A stretch of DNA of 64,000 nucleotides. Source: Phaseolus vulgaris (taxonomy: Eukaryota > Streptophyta > Magnoliopsida > Fabales > Fabaceae). Below the pieces are notes generated by a model that was given only the letters and a program-made list of their open reading frames with translations, was not told the DNA's origin and searched no databases. This document shows positions 22,758-34,667 of this stretch, in pieces (the first letter of the stretch is position 1; each line of letters starts with the position of its first letter). The position numbers were made by a program, and so were the translations under genes. The DNA is taken from assembly GCF_000499845.2 (NCBI RefSeq), contig NC_023758.2, positions 40,194,108 through 40,258,107 on the forward strand, given 5' to 3'.

Positions 22758-25700
22758 ATGGCAACTAATTCTTCTCTTTCTGGAGGTCATAAAGAAAAGC
22801 AAATTCTCTTTGAGGTAACATTCTGAAACTATCATTCCTAGCTATAAAAGCTTAGGAAAAATTTCCTTCAATATCCTTAATTTTGAACTTGTGTCATGCT
22901 CAGATTGGGAATTCTGAAAGGCAGTTGTGGGCATTGATCCATTTTAAAGGTCCATTACACTCTGATGTTCTAGCCTTGTATAGTAACATCAGGTCAAGTT
23001 ATGAGAGAGAAATTCTCAGTAACCACACTCATTCGGAACTTCAAGAGGTTGAATATTGCTTGTGGAAGCTTCACTATAAGCATATTGATGAATTTCGAAA
23101 AATAATTAAGAAATGCTCTGGTAATGCAGAGAACAAGAAATCAGGAATGTTGCAAGATGGTGTTGTGCAGATAAACAATGACAGTTATGTACAAGAATTT
23201 AGGTCATTTCTTTCAAAAGTTACTGAGTTTTACCAAACTCTGATTGTAAAAGTCAGAAAACATTATGGAGTCCCAGAAGAGGCTTTGTTTCATAAGAAAG
23301 GTTGTGTTTCAACTTCTTTTGAACCAGAATCCATGTTGAAATGTCAATATTTATGTCACCGCTGCTTAGTTTGTATGGGGGATCTGGCCAGGTATATACA
23401 ACAATATGAAAACCTTGATTCTCAAAAGCAAAATTGGTCAATTGCTGCCACACATTACTTGGAAGCAACAAGGATTTGGCCAGATAGTGGAAACCCTCAA
23501 AACCAGGTAAACTTTAATATTAGTTTAAAATTAGCTCTAGATCTTTTGCTCAAGAAAAAAGTTTTTTCATCTATTCTCTTCCTTGGCGTTCATTTTGCAG
23601 TTGGCTGTATTAGCAACATATATTGGAGATGACTTTCTTGCTTTGTATCACTGTGTGAGAAGTTTAGCTGTTAAAGAACCCTTTCCCGATGCCTGGGATA
23701 ATCTTATCCTACTATTGGAAAAAGTAAGATGATATTTAAGTTCTTGAATTAACTTAAATTGGTTTTTATCCATGCTTAATGTTTCTGAACTTGGGAAGGT
23801 GTCATCTCTAATGATCTTGCAGAACAGGTCATCTCATTTGCCAGATGATTCCAATGAAGTCTGCTTTGATTTCTTGAAACCTTCTCAAAGGATCATTAAA
23901 GAGACTGGAGCGAGGTCAAGTGATGATAACTCAAATTGCAACATGTCTGAAGGAACTAATAATTTTACTAACACAAAGTTATGGTCTCTAACAGTCAGAA
24001 CAATTAGTTATCTCTTCATAACGACGAGGTACATCTTGGTTTCAATTATTTTTTTCTTGAATTGTCTTGCTATTTTATCTTGTCATTTTAAGTTTGAATT
24101 CCCTCCCTTGGTGTCAAATTGAATCATGCATGTTATGTATCTTTAAATAGTATTTCATTTTTACATTCTTTTAATTTTGAGTTAGCCCTTGATAACGTAT
24201 CATTCCTTCATGTGTTTCATAGGACATAATGCATCTTTGAAATTAATGTATTATTTTTTGAATGTTTTTATCTTCAATTCTTTTGGAATAGGCAATATAC
24301 CAATCTTTACCACCGTGATGAATTTACACTTCCGTAAAATTTTAATTGATCTGCATGTATACTACTATCTATACATTTGTTAGTCCCAGGAAGTTGCTGG
24401 AAACGTATTCACTGAACAAATAATTTTCCAACGATAAGAAATAGACATTTGCTTGCATATTATACATTGATAACTTTGGGAGTAAATATCAAGTAAAGAT
24501 AGATAATTATTGTTACATTTTGCCAACCAAAACATGTGAAACATAAAATATCTTGATATATGAATATTAACATTATTTCAATTTCTGCAACATGTGAAAT
24601 GATGTTATTTTCCCCTTATTTCTTGAAGCTGTTTGGAGGAATTCCCCATTGCATTGGCATCTACTATTGGAGTGTTAGATGAAATGATGGAGCTAGAAGA
24701 TATAAAACTAAAGACCATGTTAGAATCCTATGGACAAATGGATTTAGCTAGAAAGGGTCCTTTCCGAGCCTTGCAAATGGTTTCCATGCTCATATTTACA
24801 CTACAGAATCTTATTGATAAACATGAGAAAAATGAATCAAAAGACTCTAGTGATAGTCAGCAGCTTGTACTGATTCAGTTGGCATTAGCTGCTGCCTTTA
24901 TTGTGGTGGGTCGTTTTGTTGAAAGATGCTTGAAGTCTAGTCCTTTGAATCACTGCCCCTTGTTGCCTTCTGTACTTGTTTTCGTGGAGTGGTGTGCAAG
25001 CATGCTTGATGCAATTGTATTGTATGCAACTGATCGAAAGAGTGAAACAAGTATATCTTACTTTTTTGATGCGCTTGTTGAACTTCTAAATCAAGTAAAT
25101 GAGAATAGAAAGGAAACCAAGAAGCTTGTAGATAATAGCCCTCTTTGGGAAGACTATGAATTGAGGGGCTTTGTGTTAGTAGCTTTTTCACATGTCTCAT
25201 TAGATTTCTCTAGTGGATGGGAACACATTGACAACTTTGAGAGTGGGACTGAATTGCGTACTCAACGCATGAGTGAAGCAGCAATGAAGATTGCTAAGAA
25301 ATCCAGTAATTTGCATAAGTGGATTATATGTGATGAATTAGGAAGAAAATTTTGTTCTGCGAGATCTGGTGAATGTCAGAAGAAGGAAACAGATTTGGAG
25401 TCCACCAACAAAAAGACAAGTAGGGATGACCTGAATCAAAAAATTGGCAAAGACACTGGGGAAGGTGGAAAATGTGATACAAGGGATAATCCAAGTAGTT
25501 CCAGCACTAACGAAAAACCTTATGTCGTAGAAGAAGAAGAGGAAGAAGTTATTCTATTCAGGCCTCTAGCTAGGTATAATTCAGTACCACCATACATACT
25601 TTTTTCCCCTGATGAGCAGATGTCATCTAGAAAAGCAAAGGAGGATAGAGTGTTACCTTCTGATGATTGTCTGCATCGTACTGCATCTCTGCCCTTGGCA

Positions 25701-26627
25701 CAAAATCCATTTCAAGGTGACATTTTGAATTCAAGGATGAACGAGTTAATTCAATTACAAGAACCTTCAGTGAAGGGATCAAATTCACCCACATTTTCTG
25801 AAGGTCCAATCTCTGCTGGTCATCCTTCACTCAATGCATGGGTCCTTGATAGAGGAGGGTTGGGCACCAATAGGCTGGACCCCATTGAAGAACTAGCTTC
25901 TACATACTTGACTGATCTTTCTATCAACGGAACTCAAAATTCAGTGATGAGTTCAGTGGAAGAGTTTCCAAACTTCCCCTCCTCTTCTGCTACGTACACT
26001 GCTCCAATTCCTTCTGCTCCATTGTTACCAGATAATGCTCCTTGGTACACTGATGTTATTGTACAATCTAGTGTGTCTGCTCCATTATTGCCAGGCAACG
26101 CATCACCAGTAAATGGTTATTCAGCTTGGAGTTCTACTTATGGATCCATTGGATATGACAGTAGCTTTCCATATTATTCCAATGGATATCTGCCGCCACC
26201 AGGTAGAATCACTTCTGAATGGCTGCGTAGGTACAGAGAGAATCCCTCACTTGAGAGGGTCAACAGTCAGATGCAACCTGCTTATTTGAATGTTCTTGGA
26301 AATCATGAAAACTTCCTCCATCATGATACCCACAAGTTAAACCAATTTGATCAATTGGGTAATCCCCTCTCTTCTAACCAGTACACATATATGAAGCCAC
26401 TAGGTCCCCTTCCATTGCAGCCAAGTTATCCCTATGCTTTTGGTGCTGGTGAGCACTTAACCGACCTCTTCCACAATTTTCAAAGACCAAGACCTTATGG
26501 GTGTGGTTATGTGACAGAACAAAGAAACGAGCCATTGCCTCTGCTAGAGCACCTTAAGGAAAAGGAATGGAGACTTCAGCAGGATCCTACCCTCAATCTC
26601 AATGGGCCTAGATTCATGGGAAATTAA
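22758..26627 (+). CDS. SMG7-like protein (EST1/SMG5-7 family)
   Basis: Five coding exons join in frame: 22758-22814, 22904-23506, 23601-23723, 23823-24028 and 24629-26627, giving 995 residues. All introns are GT-AG. SMG5/6/7 proteins carry an N-terminal 14-3-3-like TPR fold that binds phosphorylated UPF1 in nonsense-mediated mRNA decay; plant SMG7 also acts at meiotic exit. Seen here: 'EFRSFLSKVTEFYQTL' (about residues 100-120), the hallmark block YLCHRCLVCMGDLARY (about 168-183), then 'EATRIWPDSGNPQNQ' running across the exon 2/3 junction into 'LAVLATYIGDDFLALYHCVR', the EST1 core. The C-terminal half is low-complexity with an acidic run (EEEEEE, near residue 630) and ends in the conserved PPPGRITSEWLRRYRE segment. 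The length and tail fit plant SMG7L, the divergent paralogue, better than SMG7 proper. The ATG at 22758 is chosen because exon 1 splices in phase to the conserved exon 2. Confidence 0.88.
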
Positions 26628-27751
26628 AACTTCTCATCTGAAACTCGTTTACATCATTTCAAAATTGTACACCTTGCTGGGACTTTGATTCCATACAATA
26701 CAAAGGTATCAAACACTATGTATATATCTATAATGCGTAGTATTTCAAGTTTCCTTTCTTCAATGAAAGACGAATTTCAAAGAATGTGGATGAAGAATCC
26801 TTTATTCAGCCTTTAATTGGTTAAGCATAAATTTTCATAGTGCATGATCATGGGGAGTACAAAATATGCGACTAGTGAAAATAAGCCTTCTTATTGTGGT
26901 GGCTAATATCATAATTAGTAAGAAAGTGTATGCAGTGACGGTAACCAACTCATGGGTTCTTAAAACTAAAAACAATTGTAAAGGTTTCAAGTTAAAAGAT
27001 AATGGTTGTTGAAACTAACAGACAATAGTACATTCAAAACCAGTTTCATTCAAAAACATTATGACTGTGATCCTACCATAACAATAAAAAGAATTTTGTC
27101 CCTAAGAAAACAAACACTCTCGGAAAATGTTGTAATTGTGTATGTGTATGATTTGTCACCTTACTTCCCTCCCAAAATATATTAATAAAAAAGACAAAAG
27201 TTAATATAATTATTTAGATTTTTTATTCATGATCAGAGTTTAATTTCAATAATTTAGATAATAAAGCTTCGTATTAAAAGTTAGCACTAACTATGGATAC
27301 GAAATTTTAGTTTTAATTTTTTAGAATAACTTTCAGATAATTATTTAAAACCAATAAAATTACCATACTTGATCATTTGTAATTGAATGATCATGTAAAA
27401 ATATTTTATATTGTTAATGTCTATCTTTTTCCCTAAATTTAGTTTGAAGAACTGTAAAAACTATTTGGAAAAAGATGCATGTAACTTTTCCTAAAAATAA
27501 CCCGGAAAAAGCACTAGACTTTAAAGAATTAAGATTAAAGTAAATACTAAAATTGAAGTTTACTTTAATTTATTTTAGAACATGTTTACAAAAACAATTG
27601 AAAGAAAAACAGTCATCATTTCAGCTGTTTCCAAATACACAATAAAACTACGGTAGTAACAAAAGCTAACATAACATAACCTTGAACTGTGAAATGAATC
27701 CATGATAGAAATAAGCTCTTTTTTCTTTCTGTTTCCAACCTTTCTGTAAGA
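26628..27751. other. SMG7-like 3' flank and intergenic DNA
   Basis: Bases 26628-26900 are probably 3' untranslated sequence. The rest is AT-rich with nothing recognisable. Confidence 0.5.
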
Positions 27752-28337
27752 CAGTTTCTTCTTGCACCGCTACATTTTTCTTCCTGCACCCCCACAATGT
27801 TATGCAAAAATCAAACTGTCCCTATTATTTTTTAAAAATCCTAAAATGCACTTGAACTGTATTTATTTATTTTCATTCTAGATTATGAAATCTGAAAAAA
27901 ATTTGGATTGGTACTTCCGGTAAAATTTGGGATCCACCAATCCGTAATTCAAAATATGTATTTCACATTCAAAGATCCATTATTCAAAAAAACGCATTAT
28001 GGATTCTCCAATCCATAACGGAAATATGAATTCCAGATTCAGAAATCCATAATTCAAAAACAAAATATTTCGGATTCACCAATCCGTAACAAAATTAAGC
28101 TTCTGGATTCAGCAATCCAGAAATCAATAATTTATGCAAAAATTACTTTTGGAACACCCCCTCATCAAGAAAAAAAAATATTCAGTTCTGGATTGATGAA
28201 TCCGTAGCACACTCCCATATCCCAATTTCTGATAACCCACGGTTCCTTTTCAAATAAAAGGTCAAGGTCAGTTTTGGAATTTAGAAAATTGTGTGAATGC
28301 AGAAAGAAAAACGTAGGGGTGCAGGAAGAAGAAGCTG
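27752..28337. mobile_element. TIR element with palindromic GGATTC/AATCC array
   Basis: Left end CAGTTTCTTCTTGCACCGC and the complement of the right end, CAGCTTCTTCTTCCTGCACC, form roughly 45-bp inverted repeats with few mismatches. Between them (about 27903-28207) a degenerate unit, of the type GGATTCACCAATCCGTAA, recurs at least six times, each unit itself a small palindrome. No open frame and no convincing target-site duplication, so the superfamily is undetermined. The right end lies about 200 bases upstream of the next gene's start codon, within its promoter. Confidence 0.62.
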
Positions 28338-28533
28338 AACTCAAAATACCAAAGTGAGAAGCCCAAATATTTGGATCATTGTTGAAAGCCCAATGAATTT
28401 TACACATAATTTTTTTTCCTTTTCTTTTTATACCTAAAAGGCTAAAAATGGTAGAACGAGAGTTTAACGGGAAATTGGGATTTGATTCAACAGCAAAAAA
28501 CCCTAAGCAACGCATTACGATTTGCGTTTCAAG
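28338..28533 (+). promoter_or_regulatory. Promoter region with telo-box and GCCCA motifs
   Basis: A telo-box AAACCCTAA sits at 28498-28506, directly before the start codon at 28534. Two GCCCA motifs (site II-like, near 28360 and 28388) lie upstream. Telo-box plus site II combinations are known from plant housekeeping promoters active in dividing cells. No TATA box is evident. Confidence 0.6.
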
Positions 28534-29551
28534 ATGGAACATCAGCATGCAGAAGCAGATACTGGAGATGTATCATCAGCCCAAGCAGTTCTGCTTGGAG
28601 CTTTAGCCCCTGGTGTTAATGTTCGTATTTTCACTCTGCGATCACTTCTATTTTTAATTGTATACCTTTTTTTCACTAGATTTGCGTGATTTTTGTTGTT
28701 GCTGCTGCTTTTTTAATTCAGGCTCCTACATGGATTACTTTAAAGTCGGCTTTTTTAATGTTGGGTGTCTGTCTTGCTGTTATGCTGGCCTTGGCATTCT
28801 CTTCCAGTGATTCATGGTTGATGTTCCATGTTGCATTCTTTGTTCTAATTTGCGTCACCCTATTCTTGCTTCTCAGCTGGTACTTTCATCATTCTTCCCT
28901 ATCTGTTAATTGTATTGCTTTCAAGTTGAAATTGAGATTTCGTCCATCATCATGCTTCCTATACAGTTTGCATCCCAATGGACTCCAAATTAAACATTTA
29001 TCAACTAGGTCCATAACTTGGTAGTGTTGTTATTGTAGTAGGTGAGGCCAAGTTTTGTGCTTTATGTATGAGTCAACCTTGTCTGGCGCTGGTACTCCAC
29101 ATCACATGGCAGTGCAAAATATTGTGATGGGTTGATGATGTTATAATTCATGAATCAAATTTAGTTTTCTTCACAGTGCTATAGCATCGATAGGACGTGT
29201 GTGTGTTTATGATTAGTTAGTGTACTGTGATTCTGTAGGTGGTTGTGTTCCATTCTTAGGGAAGATTTCAAAAATGAAAATAAAAAGAAAATGCATGTTG
29301 TATCATAATAGCATATGTTTAAGTAAAGTCGTGAAAAGCATCGGTGTGTTAATGTTGGGTGTCTGATAGTGTGTCCGATAGAGACACCATTTCAGTTGTT
29401 TACAATTTTCTCTGATGAATTTTTTATGCAGTACTGAATACATTTTCTCTGCAGGTTTCTTGCAGAAACTGGTTTAGTTTCTGTTGAACATCAAATGCGT
29501 GAGATGGGCTTAGAGCATAAGGATCATTCGGAGAACCAAAAGAGCAAATGA
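28534..29551 (+). CDS. Small two-helix membrane protein, Pkr1-like V-ATPase assembly factor
   Basis: Three coding exons (28534-28620, 28722-28879, 29455-29551) join in frame to 113 residues with GT-AG introns. The protein has a short acidic N-terminus, the phrase GALAPGVNAPTW (residues 22-33), two strongly hydrophobic segments (about 36-56 and 62-84), and a charged C-terminal tail ending KDHSENQKSK. Size, two helices and the 'PG..PTW' entry resemble yeast Pkr1, an ER protein needed to assemble the V0 sector of the vacuolar H+-ATPase, and plant proteins annotated as ER V-ATPase assembly factors. This naming is by recall of family pattern and is moderate; a generic small ER membrane protein is the alternative. 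Gene structure itself is well supported by frame continuity (the Trp codon is split across intron 2). Confidence 0.75.
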
Positions 29552-30940
29552 CTGTTTCTTAGAATATTGCTCGAGACTTAGATTATTTCCGGGGACATTT
29601 TCTTGAATTGTGTAGGGAAACTTCGGTTGAAATCTTTCATGGTGAATTGATCAGCAACCAAATGTTCCAGATTGCTTAAGGGAAACGAACCAGCCGAAAG
29701 GTTTATCTTCTGTCAGCTACTCTTGTTTCCCTCTCCCTATATATCTTTTTAATGGTGTGATGAAACAGATGCATCTGCAGGGGAAACTTCCACAAGAATT
29801 TAGTTTCTTTCGATATGCTGTAGTGATCTAATGAAGACACCGTTTATGTTGTGATGTGGGGATAACTTAATTTTGTTCCATTTTTTTTATAGTGATACCT
29901 TGTAGCTTGTACGTTGCAAGTTGTATAGATTCCCTTTTTTTGCTTTTATTATTTCTTGCCAAATTAGACTTCTGGTAGTTTTTTATGCAAGCTCTCACAG
30001 ATATATTTGTGTGCTTGTTTATCTCTCTCCACACACTGAACTCAAAGTATTATCATCAAAATCAACCAAGGTTTATGTCTTGGTCTTTCCAAATCTATTT
30101 TGTTTTAGTCCTTATAATATATCAAATTTTTATTTCTAGTCTTCATAATATATAAGGTTTTAGGATATCTTATATTATGAAATGAATGGATGACTGGAAC
30201 TTCGTTCCCATTCGAAGGCAATAACTTGATGGGGATGACATCCCAATCCAATCCAATAATAAATGACCGAAATATTGGCAAGTATCTAACTTTTATCTTC
30301 TAATACCGCTACATCGACTGTACCTTTAAGAGCCAAGTCTTCTAATATGAAAAGAAAATTTCAGCATATTATGTTCTATCTATGAACAATTGTATTTTTT
30401 TTAGCCGTTTCGGTTTAGTGTAATGACCATCTACGTCAATTCAGAAGCAAAGAACTATAGTTTACTTGAAAAATCATAGTATATACATACATGTTTAAGA
30501 CGTGTAAGCAAAACGTATTAAATATCTTATGAAATTGACACAATCTAAAACATCTCCACAAAAGTAATTTTGCAGATGAGGGGGCCTGTGTTTATCATCA
30601 ATCATATATAGACGTTTATTTCCCCTCCAGAAATAATAATTTTTCTTTACTTGGATTTTCACATCAATTCAATCGCATAAGTTGATATGAAGAACATAAG
30701 CATGATTGATTCCTCAAATACGGTGAAGGTAGGCATAAATTGAACGACCATAAATACAACTCAAACAGGCAGGTAAAGAATATGTTAATCAATCAGAACA
30801 AGTAGCTCTTTGAAGAAACTATTCATTTTCAGAAAACATTAAAAAAATTGAACACTGTTTCACTTCCTTGACGAGAATTATGACCAGCTCTATATCACAA
30901 CGATTGAAATCTAAAAGTTACATCGGCTTCCCAAATTCCA
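29552..30940. other. Convergent intergenic region between Pkr1-like and uS5c genes
   Basis: Both flanks are probably 3' untranslated sequence (29552-29900 plus strand; 30700-30940 minus strand). No repeat or RNA gene recognised. Confidence 0.55.
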
Positions 30941-32629
30941 TTACTTCCATAATTCTTCCATTGGAATACCACGCTCCAGAGCAACCTCACGAAACTGCTT
31001 CATTTTCTGCACAGCAATAACGGTTGCTCTGGCATTGTTGAGTGCGTTGTTACTCCCTATTTGCTTTCCCAAAGCATTCTCAACTCCTGCCATTTCAAGA
31101 ACTATTCTCACAGCTCCACCTGCAATAACTCCAGTACCGGGAGAAGCAGGTCTAAGCATCACCTTCGCTGCTCCATAATCTCCATCAGATCTAAAAAAAC
31201 AAACAACAGAAAAATAAGTAGCAGCCATCTAGAAGCATCAATAGTTTTAACTAATCATCATTCTTTCATAAAGAGCCCTGAAGTCAATCAATCCAGATTC
31301 GCAGATATCAGAGTCATTCACATACTTCTACTCCAAGTAAAGGTTCCAACTCTTATCAGGAAGAAACTAAGCTTTTCAATTACTATTTGTAATAAGGAAC
31401 TTCCAAAATAATTATACAATTGCTTGCCAAAACAACCGTCGAAACAATTCTCACTTATATGTTAGTCAGCTTGTCTAATTCTGCATAACGTGGGACTCCA
31501 ATCCAATCCAAGAGGCAGCACTAGAAGCAAAACACAGACATTTCAAAGGCTTTAGAAAATCGCCCGTGTCCTTGATTTTGGACACAACATCAAGATTTTT
31601 GGCATCTTGGGAACTAAAATGCAAAATACTATGAATCTCATCAAAACTGCGACCGCAATTGAAAAGTTAACACTTGATCAAAAGCTGAAGTAGAGGCCAA
31701 TATCCATGTCCACACCTGAGACTAACTTCTCCCTAAGACTTTTAATAGAAAAAGTCATGAAGAAAAAATAACGACTTTTCCAAATTTATACTTTTAACTC
31801 ATACATATACAAAGTCAATTTCATTTTTTTCACATTTAATTATAAAAAAGCTCGTCGATTCAATCTTGGGTTGGATTCAAAAGACACTTGCAGATTATCA
31901 TAATGGCATAAGAGTGTGACCAAAACAAAGAAACAGTTTAGAAATACAGAGTAAGGTAAGGTTGAGAAAGTACCTGTGGGGAAAAGTGGAGTACTTAGTC
32001 ATAGGCACCTTTATGATGTTCCTCCTGGCATTGGCGGCGGACTTCTGAACGGCGGCGACGACTTCCTTGGCCTTGCCGACTCCGACTCCGACTTGGCCCT
32101 TCCTGTCGCCGACAATGACGACAGCCCTGAAGCGCAACTGCTTCCCTCCCTTAACAACCTTCGTCACCCTCCTCACCTGAACCACCCTCTCTTCGAACCC
32201 GTCGCGGATCTTCTCCTTCTTCCCGCCGGACCCGAACCCCGTGTCCTTCTTCACCAGGGCGTCCGTTTCAAAGACGTCGTTCCCGAGCACGGTGACGCCG
32301 CTGAATGCGGGGCCGTAAAGCTCCTCGTAGGCGGCGGCGATCTCATCCTCCGTCTCGAGGGGGGAATCGTCGAAGGAGGGAGGGGCGACGAAGCCCTCCG
32401 GGGGCTCCGGGGGATTGAAGTCAATGTCATCCTGCGGGTTGAGGTTGTCGAAGAAGGAGGTGTCGATGTCGTCGGAGGGTTTGCATTTGGCGCAGAGGAG
32501 GGAGGGGTGGTGTTGGGGTTTGGCGAAGAGGAGGGAGACGGTGTGCGGTGGCGAGGGGAGGAGAGAGAAGCGGGAAGAGGCGGAGAGGGAGAGGGAACTG
32601 AGAGCAGAGGAAAGCGAAGGTGCGGCCAT
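30941..32629 (-). CDS. Chloroplast ribosomal protein uS5 (nuclear gene)
   Basis: Two coding exons, 32629-31974 and 31190-30941, join through a split Arg codon to give 301 residues, the usual plant length. It is a component of the plastid 30S subunit, near the mRNA entry and decoding region, where S5 contributes to accuracy. Residues 1 to about 48 are Ser/Leu-rich with few acidic residues, a chloroplast transit peptide; 49-140 are an acidic plant-specific spacer. The S5 N-terminal RNA-binding domain covers about 143-208 ([18 protein letters not shown], then '[15 protein letters not shown]'), and the C-terminal domain covers about 225-295 ('[15 protein letters not shown]', '[12 protein letters not shown]'). 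Exon 1 is much more GC-rich than anything nearby, creating a long open frame on the opposite strand that is not a gene. The ATG at 32629 is the first in frame. Confidence 0.95.
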
Positions 32630-34225
32630 GGAAACAGGGAAAGCTTATCCTGATCCTCTGATCCTCACCAACACTCAAAGCAAAAACTTATATGTTTGTG
32701 AACAAATTAAGATCAATAAATTTCAAAACATTAAAATATGCATTTCCTTCTTCTTCTTCTAAAATATTCTCTTTTTTTCTTCTCTTAATTTTAGATGAGA
32801 CAAATAATAATTTTATAAAGTGAAAATATATTTTATTCAATTTCAAATTACTATAATTAAATTTAGTTCTGATAATTTCATGAATATGTTCCTTTTTGTC
32901 TTAAGCATTTCAATTAAGTATTTTTTTTGCGTCGTGAATATTTTTTTCGATTTTTTATAACAAAAATATTGACATGTGTGTAAATTATGACAATGTTAAA
33001 ATTACTTATTTACATAAAATATGAATAGAAATGTTTAATAATAAGTTTTAACGTTGTTAGTTTAATAATTATATTAATATTGGAATTATATATTGTGTTC
33101 GAGCAAAATTGGTTAATTTTGGAAATTTAGAAGAGCAAGACAATTTTAAAGGACCAAAGTTATTCGTCAACGAAACTAAGGAGAGTAAAAGTAAATCCAA
33201 GTTCAACACTGTGTAAATAAATAACTATTTTTTATCCTGTAAAAATTTGAAATTAATATTAAGATATATAAATAATATTTATGTGGAAATCCTAATTTGT
33301 TTTATTCGTATTACATGTTAACATTATATTATAGACACCAATAGTGTCGTTTAGAATAGTTATTTGACTTTTTATTCAACAAATAATATTATAAATAAAT
33401 AAATAGTAATTTTGAATTTTGTAAAATTAAAAAATTGTTTATTTTACCAATAATAAAATCATATTTAAACCTTTGTAAGCCCCCAAAAAAAAAGAAAAAA
33501 TATTCCATACCATTCAAATTAAAAAAAAAATGTATTTTTACTGGATGAAATATTTTATGACCCTATTCTTCTTAATGTTTGGTAACTAAACTTCTTTTTG
33601 GTAATTTATAGTGTGTTTGAAATGCTACCGGAAGTAGTGATTTTTAAAATGGTAAGTTCTAGCTTTTAATCCTTATTAAGCTTCTTTAGTTTTTTTAGTT
33701 TTTTTATATAAAGTGTGGTTTTAGTCTTTACTATTTTTACTTTTCTAACATAATGTACAAATTTATTATTTTTAATATTTTATTAAATAACGTATTGAGA
33801 ATGATAGAAAATAAATTTCTTATTATTTTTTCCATAAACGTTTATCACTAGTACTATTTAATTACTTTTATCCATAAGGATTTTCTTGTAATAATTTTTT
33901 TTTTACACAATTTTTTTTTCCAATTTTATTTCTAAACAAATGACAATTAATTTAATAGATCAATTTAATAACTTTTTCCAAATTTATGTTTTAAAAAATA
34001 ATAATTATCAAATTAATAAATTATTTTATCCGTCTAATAAAATCTCTTACTTATAATAATTAGTTACAACATATTTTTTTTAAAATAATTTATTTCAAAT
34101 TTCATTTTTTTTATCCCTTTTTTTTTCTTTTTGGAGAGACACACATTCTCATTCTCACTCTTTTCTTTTCACTTTTTTCCATACTCTCATTCTCATCTTT
34201 TTGTTCTATTTTTTTCCTTTTATAT
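32630..34225. other. uS5c upstream flank and AT-rich intergenic DNA
   Basis: The immediate upstream 100 bases are probably leader and promoter. Beyond that is AT-rich sequence without recognisable features. Confidence 0.5.
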
Positions 34226-34667
34226 TTTAATCTATGAAGCTCGGACACTCCTCTTAAATGGCGTGCCGGTGTCCGATGAATATCGGACACCGACACTCGT
34301 ATGACACCTATAGGACACGTATTCGTAAAGTGTCAAATTCAAAAAGTATTTGTTAGATTTCTGACAATTTTAGTATGGGTCTAACACAATTTTAAAAAGG
34401 AAAAATACATTAATTTTCTAAAAATTCAAACTTTATTGTATAAATTGTTATTATGATTATAAAAATAAGAAACAAATCCTTGTGAACCAGTCATGAAAAA
34501 CATCTTTTTGCTCCAAAAAATAATCTGGAACATACTTGTGCACATAAATCTTTATTGTCAATTTATGTAATTCGTAATTATATAATATATAGATTTGTGT
34601 CCTACATTTTAGAGATTTTACGTATCTCCGTATCCATGTCAGTGTCTGTGCTACATAAATTTTAATT
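34226..34667. mobile_element. TIR repeat with GGACAC ends
   Basis: The left end reads TTTAATCTATGAAGCTCGGACAC and the complement of the right end reads TTAAAATTTATGTAGCACAGACAC, a recognisable imperfect inverted repeat. Sub-end sequence repeats GTGTC/GGACAC many times (34233-34330 and 34590-34645). I recognise the 'tatgaagc-cggacac' terminus from dispersed plant elements. No coding capacity. The superfamily and exact edges are uncertain. Confidence 0.5.

Noticed and set aside
31976..32653. 225-codon open frame on the plus strand
   Set aside because: It lies opposite exon 1 of the chloroplast uS5 gene and exists because that exon is GC-rich. The minus-strand reading has transit peptide, S5 domain and correct splicing.
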